Source: Desulfobulbaceae bacterium
GTDB taxonomy: Bacteria; Desulfobacterota; Desulfobulbia; Desulfobulbales; DAOVSZ01
Assembly (NCBI GenBank): GCA_030627725.1
Contig: DAOVSZ010000066.1
Coordinates: forward strand, 1 to 10,569
Direction: 5' to 3'
Length of the DNA: 10,569 bases
Positions within the stretch are counted from its first letter, which is position 1. Each line of letters begins with the position of its first letter. Position numbers and translations under genes: made by a program. Positions 6,178 to 10,569 of this stretch are shown here, piece by piece. The notes beneath the pieces are model-generated. The model ran no database searches. It worked only from the letters and a program-made list of their open reading frames with translations, and was not told where the DNA came from.

Positions 6178-8418
6178 CTACATCTCCAGAAGATCACTTT
6201 CCTGCGAGTTAACAAGAATGGTCGTGGGCATCTTCTGGAGGAGTTTCTGGTAAAAGCCGTGCCAGGTCCTTTCATGCCCTTCTTCCGGCAGTTCAAATCC
6301 CAAAATGACACAGTCGGCATTTTTCGAGTTTTCGAAAAAAATATCCTCGAACATCTCATCACTCACGATAATTTCCGCCAAAGCATTAATCCTGGCTCTG
6401 CCAATGAGAATTTGAAGATCAGCCCGGGCCGGCTCCCTGCCCTCTTCCTGTTTGACCACGCGCAACAACCGTATCCGGGAACTGTGCCACTCCCAGTTTT
6501 CAGCAAGCAGATACCCCAAAAGGACCATCAAATCGCCGTTTTTTCTTCCCCGCCACCAGATGTCGATTTTTTTCCCGGGCTGCAGCCCCGGCATCTCTTT
6601 TCCTGAAAAAAGAAGGATATTCATCCCCAGGGTGGAGGCAATCCGAAGTTGCCGAAGATAGGCCGGAAGATGGTCGTACTCGGTTGTCCAGCCGAAAATA
6701 GCGACATTGGGATGGATCGGACCTGTGTGTGTGGCCTGCAGCAGCATGGAGACACCATGCTCCATGGTGTCTGCGGTGACCACAATCGGGAAGGCTTCCA
6801 CCTCTTTTTCCCGGCAGAATTTTTTAAGCTGGGCAACCGCCCCTGATCTTCGCGGCGCATATTCTTTAAAATCACCGGCAAGGATGTTGGCAAGATACAC
6901 AAGACCATGCTTTGAGGCCAGCCACACTGCATAGGAGGAAACCACTTCCCGCTCCGCCGGGTTTCCGGAAAAAACAAGCACGGTCGGCCGCCAGTTTCTT
7001 CGGTCTTCCGGCATATTGGAAAGACGCAGAAGGTTCTTTCTTATCGCGTTATAGACAAAGCCCCTTTTCGCGTCACCGAACGTCGCCTTCAAGTGACGGG
7101 ACTTTATATACCAGAGGAACAGGGCAATAAGAGCAATAGCGCTCAACGCGGCCAACGGGTTAATCAGAAACGAAACAACGGTACAGCCTATTGCCCCGAA
7201 AAGGGCGACTCCCCAATGATAATAACGAAATGTCGGGCGGAAACTCGGGTTTTCCCCGAAATCCTCTATAAAGGCTGCAAGGTTGATCATGCCGTAGCTG
7301 TACAGAAAAAACATGGTGATGATGGCGGCAATGGCATTTAAAGCAGCGCCACCGGCCTGATTTCCAACCCAGAGCAGCACCACAATGGTAATAATAAAAG
7401 TCAACAGGAGTGCGTGCCGTGGCTCGTCCCCTTTCTTAGTCCCCCTGGAAAAGAAGGAAAGAAAGTCCAGGATCCGATCGCGGGAAACCGCCTGCAGGAC
7501 CCTTGGTGCGCCAAGATAACTCCCCAAGGCCGAAGAAAGGGTGGCAGCCACCACTCCTGCCACAACCAACCACGAAAGACCGAACAGGGCATTATCCTTC
7601 AAGAGCCTGAAAGGTTCCTGGACAAGATCAGCACGATCATACGCCCCGCCGCCGACAATGATCTGCGCCAGATAGACCAGAAACCCAACCCCAACAGCGG
7701 CAAGCGTGCCGCGTGGAAGACTGCGGCCCGGATCGGCAAGATCGCCGCTCATATTGAGCCCGGCGTCAATGCCGGTCACGGCCGGAAAATATATAGCAAA
7801 GATGATCCAGAAACTATACGCCCCTCCTGCTGTCGAACCGGACGGATTAAGTGTATAGTCCGGGGTCAGATTGTCCATGAACCGTTCCGTGGAAAACTCT
7901 AAGATACCGCCGCCTAAGAATGCGGCGATTGCCGCAAACAGAAAGGCCATGATCACGTACTGCGTCTTGATCGCCAGGCCGGCGCCACAATACGCAATCA
8001 CGAAAAGCACGCCTGCCGTAACAAGGCATATGGTTAGAAAGTGGGGCGCAAACCCGGGAAAAGAGGACACTGTCGCCTCAGCAAAGCCAAGGATATAAAA
8101 AGGCACGGAAAGCGCTAAGGCAAAAAAGAGGGCAATGCCGATGGCGCCCCCGAACTCGGCGCCCAAGACCCTTGAGATAAGAAAATAGGACCCGCCGCCG
8201 CGAACCTGCAGGTTGGTGCTGACCGCGGCAATGGAAAGAGAGGTCGTGAGGGTGATTGATGTGGCGATCAGGAGGATAAAAAGAGCGCCCAGAACCCCTG
8301 CATGACCGACCACGAAATTGGCGCGCATGAACATGATCACGCCTAAGATCGTCAGAATGGCAGGCGTAAACACACCGCCGAAGGTGCCGAAGAGGTTCCT
8401 GTTTTTTATTTCAGACAT
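6178..8418 (-). CDS. SLC12-like cation-chloride cotransporter (bacterial NKCC-type homologue, APC superfamily)
   Basis: A 746-residue membrane transporter expected to move chloride with Na+ and/or K+ across the inner membrane. About twelve hydrophobic segments fill residues 15-437; a hydrophilic C-terminal domain fills 440-746. SLC12 hallmarks: ILGVIMFMR then VVGHAG (25-41, the Gly-Val-Ile-Met chloride site), GGGSYFLISRVLGAEFGGAIG (74-94), YFPAVTGIDAGLNMSGDLADPGRSLP (210-235), LSSALGSYLGAPRVLQAVSRDRI (294-316), and in the tail RPTVLVFSGNPAER (477-490) and KIDIWWRGRKNGDLMVLLGYLL (617-638). From family knowledge, Y108 matches the K+ site Tyr of NKCC1, and S295-S296 match the Na+ site serines that KCC proteins lack, so an NKCC-like specificity is inferred. 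It is single-gene, convergent with hsp20. The ribosome site is weak (AGG). Confidence 0.88.
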   Translation of the reverse strand: MSEIKNRNLFGTFGGVFTPAILTILGVIMFMRANFVVGHAGVLGALFILLIATSITLTTSLSIAAVSTNLQVRGGGSYFLISRVLGAEFGGAIGIALFFALALSVPFYILGFAEATVSSFPGFAPHFLTICLVTAGVLFVIAYCGAGLAIKTQYVIMAFLFAAIAAFLGGGILEFSTERFMDNLTPDYTLNPSGSTAGGAYSFWIIFAIYFPAVTGIDAGLNMSGDLADPGRSLPRGTLAAVGVGFLVYLAQIIVGGGAYDRADLVQEPFRLLKDNALFGLSWLVVAGVVAATLSSALGSYLGAPRVLQAVSRDRILDFLSFFSRGTKKGDEPRHALLLTFIITIVVLLWVGNQAGGAALNAIAAIITMFFLYSYGMINLAAFIEDFGENPSFRPTFRYYHWGVALFGAIGCTVVSFLINPLAALSAIALIALFLWYIKSRHLKATFGDAKRGFVYNAIRKNLLRLSNMPEDRRNWRPTVLVFSGNPAEREVVSSYAVWLASKHGLVYLANILAGDFKEYAPRRSGAVAQLKKFCREKEVEAFPIVVTADTMEHGVSMLLQATHTGPIHPNVAIFGWTTEYDHLPAYLRQLRIASTLGMNILLFSGKEMPGLQPGKKIDIWWRGRKNGDLMVLLGYLLAENWEWHSSRIRLLRVVKQEEGREPARADLQILIGRARINALAEIIVSDEMFEDIFFENSKNADCVILGFELPEEGHERTWHGFYQKLLQKMPTTILVNSQESDLLEM

Positions 8419-8426
8419 TATACCTG

Positions 8427-8455
8427 ATTGTGAATTTCACAGGATGCAATGTCAA
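8427..8455 (-). promoter_or_regulatory. Candidate promoter of the SLC12-like gene
   Basis: On the minus strand, a perfect TTGACA (8455-8450), 17 bases, and CACAAT (8432-8427, 4/6). Transcription would start near 8420, two or so bases before the ATG at 8418, implying a nearly leaderless mRNA if correct. A TATAAT also overlaps the start codon, but it lacks a -35 box at the right distance. Confidence 0.4.
8429..8441. promoter_or_regulatory. Palindrome TGTGAATTTCACA, possible operator
   Basis: A perfect 6-1-6 palindrome overlapping the candidate -10 box of the SLC12-like gene. The half sites resemble CRP/FNR-family halves, but the inner spacing is three bases rather than six, so a standard CRP site is unlikely. 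A repressor position is plausible. Confidence 0.4.
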
Positions 8456-8500
8456 GAGAAGAATGAGAGAACGCGAAACATCTGAGCAAGGAAATAAATG

Positions 8501-10159
8501 TCAACTGCACTCGTCGCTTTTCAGACTGCAGGCGCCCAGGACCTGGTTGTCCAGAGACTGGTCGCGGTAAACGGTCAGGCCTTTGACCTCTTTGCCGACA
8601 GCGGCGACAAAGAGGTCTCGCACATCATCAACCGTAGCCGTTTCCGGCAGGTTGACGGTCTTTGAAACCGCATTGTCGGTGTGTTTCTGAAAGGCTTCTT
8701 GTATTTTCAGATGAAAAGCAGGTTCTATGTCCCAGGCGGTCTGAAAGATTTCAGGCCGGATTCCTTTTTTCCCTTTGCTTTGTTGTTCATAGAGAGGATG
8801 CACCTCATCAAAGACCGTATCCACAACACGGCGTTTCACCTCAAAGGAAAATACCGGCTCGATGCCGCTGCTCACGCCGGCAATAATGCTGATGGTGCCG
8901 GTCGGGGCAAGGGTGGTGAGGGTTGCGTTTCTGCGTTTTTTTATTCCACGCGCAGGATAAATACTATGGTCGAAACTTGGAAAGTTGCCGCGTTTTTCGG
9001 CCAGTTCCGCCGATGCCTCTTCTGCGTTCTGTTGGATTCGCTGCATGATTGTCTCGGCAAGACCAAGGGCCTCATTGCTCTGATACGGAATCCCCAGCAT
9101 GATAAGCATGTCGGCAAACCCCATCAGGCCAAGGCCGACCTTGCGATTGCTCTTGCTCAATTCCTCTATCCTCCGGAAAGGATACCTGTTGATTTCAATA
9201 ACGTTGTCGAGAAAGTGAATGCCAAGATGGACCAGATGATCGAGTTTTTTGTAATTGATCCTGCCGTTTTCAACCAGACGGGTCAGGTTTATCGAACCGA
9301 GGTTGCATGATTCATAGGGAAGGAGCGGCTGCTCACCGCAGGGGTTGGTCGCCTCAATCCAGCCCATGGCAGGAACGGGATTGGCACTGTTAATCCGATC
9401 TATAAAGATAACGCCCGGATCGCCTGTTTTCCAGGCGCATTCGGCAATAAGGTCAAGAAGCTTTCTGGAAGAAATTTTCTTGACCGCCCCTCCGGTCCTT
9501 GGATGGACAAGCGGATAGTCTCTCCCCTCATGCAGGCACTGAACAAACAGGTCGTCAACTGCAACCGAGATGTTGAAATTGCACAAGACCCCGGGTGTCA
9601 GCTTGGCAGCGATAAATTCTTCTATGTCCGGATGGCTGATATGAAGAATGCCCATATTGGCGCCGGGACGGATCCGGTGGCGATCAATCAAGTGGGTGGC
9701 CTTGTCAAAGAGTTCGATAAAGGAGAGAGGTCCGCCTGCAACGCCTAAGGCAGGCAGTATGGTATCGCCGTTAGGACGAAGACGACTGAACGAAAATCCG
9801 GTCCCGCCGCCGCTCTGGTGGATCAGGGCGGAATCCTTCAGGGTCTGGAAGATGGATTCAAGACTGTCTTCAATGGGCAGGACAAAACAGGCGGCGAGCT
9901 GCCCCAGGGGCCTGCCGGCATTCATCAAGCAGGGAGAATTGGGAAGAAAGGAGAGAGAACACATCGCCTCTTCAAATGCTTCAGCTGTCTTTTTTACCGG
10001 CGCCCCGGCCTCAAAAAGCCGGTCAGCCTCTGCAACCGCACGAGCAACCCGCTCGAACATCTGTCGCGGCGTCTCCAGAATCTCGCCCCGATAATTCCTC
10101 CCGAGATAGCGTTTTTTCAACACCTCTTGGGCTATTTTTGAAAGTTTTATGGTAGGCAT
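8501..10159 (-). CDS. nrdJ: Adenosylcobalamin-dependent (class II) ribonucleotide reductase, compact form
   Basis: A 552-residue enzyme that reduces ribonucleotides to deoxyribonucleotides with coenzyme B12, giving DNA precursors independent of oxygen. C274 in NPCGEQ is the thiyl-radical cysteine, with N272 and E276 beside it. C91 (LAACFVLP) and C285 (YESCNLGS) are the redox pair; the 11-residue gap between C274 and C285 fits class II enzymes. LAPTGTISIIAG (418-429) is the phosphate-binding loop. SGGGTGFSFSRLRPNGD (116-132) and DNAVSKTVNLP (495-505) are family motifs. C544 and C551 at the C-terminus are the likely disulfide-relay pair. Family members are usually longer; this one begins near the catalytic barrel and has no room for an ATP-cone. 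No clear ribosome site precedes the ATG at 10159. A mobile element lies six bases beyond that start region, splitting it from the upstream acyl-CoA synthetase gene. Confidence 0.95.
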   Translation of the reverse strand: MPTIKLSKIAQEVLKKRYLGRNYRGEILETPRQMFERVARAVAEADRLFEAGAPVKKTAEAFEEAMCSLSFLPNSPCLMNAGRPLGQLAACFVLPIEDSLESIFQTLKDSALIHQSGGGTGFSFSRLRPNGDTILPALGVAGGPLSFIELFDKATHLIDRHRIRPGANMGILHISHPDIEEFIAAKLTPGVLCNFNISVAVDDLFVQCLHEGRDYPLVHPRTGGAVKKISSRKLLDLIAECAWKTGDPGVIFIDRINSANPVPAMGWIEATNPCGEQPLLPYESCNLGSINLTRLVENGRINYKKLDHLVHLGIHFLDNVIEINRYPFRRIEELSKSNRKVGLGLMGFADMLIMLGIPYQSNEALGLAETIMQRIQQNAEEASAELAEKRGNFPSFDHSIYPARGIKKRRNATLTTLAPTGTISIIAGVSSGIEPVFSFEVKRRVVDTVFDEVHPLYEQQSKGKKGIRPEIFQTAWDIEPAFHLKIQEAFQKHTDNAVSKTVNLPETATVDDVRDLFVAAVGKEVKGLTVYRDQSLDNQVLGACSLKSDECS

Positions 10160-10165
10160 CAGTAC

Positions 10166-10173
10166 GTTTATTT
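10166..10173. repeat. Left copy of 8-bp target-site duplication (GTTTATTT)
   Basis: GTTTATTT immediately before the GTAAC end of the mobile element, matching the copy at 10354-10361. It lies six bases from the nrdJ start codon. Confidence 0.85.
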
Positions 10174-10353
10174 GTAACTATTCAGATGGAGCCAAATACG
10201 TGGCCTAAACACCATCCTGTAACTGTTCAGCAGTGCTCCAGATGTGCACAAGCAGGCTGGAGAACAGGTAAGCGGAGCGAAGCGAAGACTCCGATAGTTG
10301 TCCTATGTGAACCAGACTGATCGTGTGCAGATGGGGTGCTGCTGAATAGTTAC
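10174..10353. mobile_element. 180-bp non-autonomous element with IS66-like ends (MITE-like)
   Basis: Both ends are exact 12-bp inverted repeats: GTAACTATTCAG at 10174-10185 and its complement at 10342-10353. An 8-bp direct repeat flanks them. Termini beginning GTAA and an 8-bp duplication are the IS66-family signature. No transposase or other ORF is inside, so it must have been moved by an enzyme from elsewhere. A third end-like copy, GTAACTGTTCAG, sits at 10219-10230. With the right end it forms a better inverted repeat (14/15, then 17/27 outward into 10219-10260 versus 10312-10353), so the core may be a 135-bp unit with 45 extra bases on the left. A small hairpin (CGGAG/CTCCG) is at 10273-10293. 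The mobile call is strong; IS66 affiliation is by ends only. Confidence 0.82.
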
Positions 10354-10361
10354 GTTTATTT
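10354..10361. repeat. Right copy of 8-bp target-site duplication (GTTTATTT)
   Basis: GTTTATTT right after the element. Read on the minus strand it is AAATAAAC, which contains the last Lys codon and the TAA stop of the acyl-CoA synthetase gene. Confidence 0.85.
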
Positions 10362-10569
10362 TAGTATGATCCTTGCATCGGCAACAAAGCAGCCTTCTTC
10401 CGAGCAGAACAAGGGATTAATATCAATCGACTCAAAAAAACCGGAAATTTCCATAGCAAGCTCTGAAAATTTCCGGACCGTCTCAACCAGGGCCCTTCGA
10501 TCGACCGGCGTCGCTCCCCGATACCCTTCAAGAAGCGCCTTTCCTTTGAGTCCAGCTATCATCTCTTCA
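10356..10569 (-). CDS. C-terminal end of NDP-forming acyl-CoA synthetase (ATP-grasp domain), start outside window
   Basis: About 70 residues, open to the right edge; the real start lies beyond it. The visible Met at 10562 is internal (Glu-Glu-Met-Ile-Ala-Gly-Leu-Lys-Gly). The segment MIAGLKGKALLEGYRG, then FESIDINPLF and VADARIILK at the end, match the C-terminus of the ATP-grasp_5 domain of ADP-forming acetyl/acyl-CoA synthetases and related acyltransferase fusions. Such enzymes convert acyl-CoA, ADP and phosphate to acid, CoA and ATP. The stop TAA at 10358-10356 lies inside the target duplication of the neighbouring element, so the insertion just missed the gene. Whether this is the fused or the separate beta-subunit form, or a GNAT fusion, cannot be told. 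Confidence 0.85.
   Translation of the reverse strand, partial: EEMIAGLKGKALLEGYRGATPVDRRALVETVRKFSELAMEISGFFESIDINPLFCSEEGCFVADARIILK

Noticed and set aside
6078..6362. Minus-strand frame encoding a GTRDQGPG-type repeat protein
   Set aside because: Its repeat part is the heptamer array read as codons and the rest is out of frame with the cotransporter gene.
8429..8441. CRP binding site
   Set aside because: The TGTGA and TCACA halves are three bases apart instead of six.
10174..10353. Small RNA or riboswitch upstream of nrdJ (for example a cobalamin riboswitch)
   Set aside because: The flanking 8-bp duplication and matching ends explain the stretch as a mobile element, and I see no B12-box sequence.
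1..10569. A dedicated defence or other undescribed multi-gene system
   Set aside because: All large genes are recognisable housekeeping, stress or transport functions; only the RHH-like gene with its palindrome and the repeat loci are unexplained.

Overview
The window looks like chromosomal DNA of a mid-GC Gram-negative bacterium. A periplasmic adaptor/RND efflux pair implies an outer membrane. The gene mix fits an anaerobic or sulfur-cycle lineage such as Desulfobacterota: a compact adenosylcobalamin-dependent class II ribonucleotide reductase, the tail of an NDP-forming acyl-CoA synthetase, and two small heat-shock proteins in tandem. That placement is inference; no rRNA or marker gene is present.

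Layout, left to right. (a) 1-4069, minus strand: a two-gene efflux operon, membrane-fusion protein then a nearly complete RND pump that runs off the left edge; the genes overlap by one base. (b) 4070-4311: two arrays of 7-base tandem repeats. (c) 4312-4911, minus: a small protein with two ribbon-helix-helix-like segments in one chain. (d) 4912-5128: an AT-rich divergent control region with good sigma-70-type boxes in both directions and a 52-bp palindrome with 17-bp arms (16/17). (e) 5129-5969, plus: two Hsp20 chaperone genes in an operon. (f) 5970-6177: a second heptanucleotide repeat locus between convergent genes. (g) 6178-8418, minus: a bacterial homologue of the SLC12 cation-chloride cotransporters. 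(h) 8501-10159, minus: nrdJ. (i) 10174-10353: a 180-bp non-coding mobile element with IS66-like ends and an exact 8-bp target duplication. (j) 10356-10569, minus: the C-terminal end of an acyl-CoA synthetase.

Three things stand out. The 8-bp duplication lets the junction before the insertion be rebuilt: the acyl-CoA synthetase stop and the nrdJ start were only 8 bases apart, so the element split a probable operon and may have uncoupled nrdJ translation. The palindrome beside a tandem RHH-like protein looks like a local regulator/operator circuit controlling the hsp20 operon; this is a hypothesis. Heptanucleotide arrays of two unrelated sequence families occur at three places, always between genes, and the two larger loci have the same array-spacer-opposed-array plan. 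I see no defence system, CRISPR, tRNA or rRNA.
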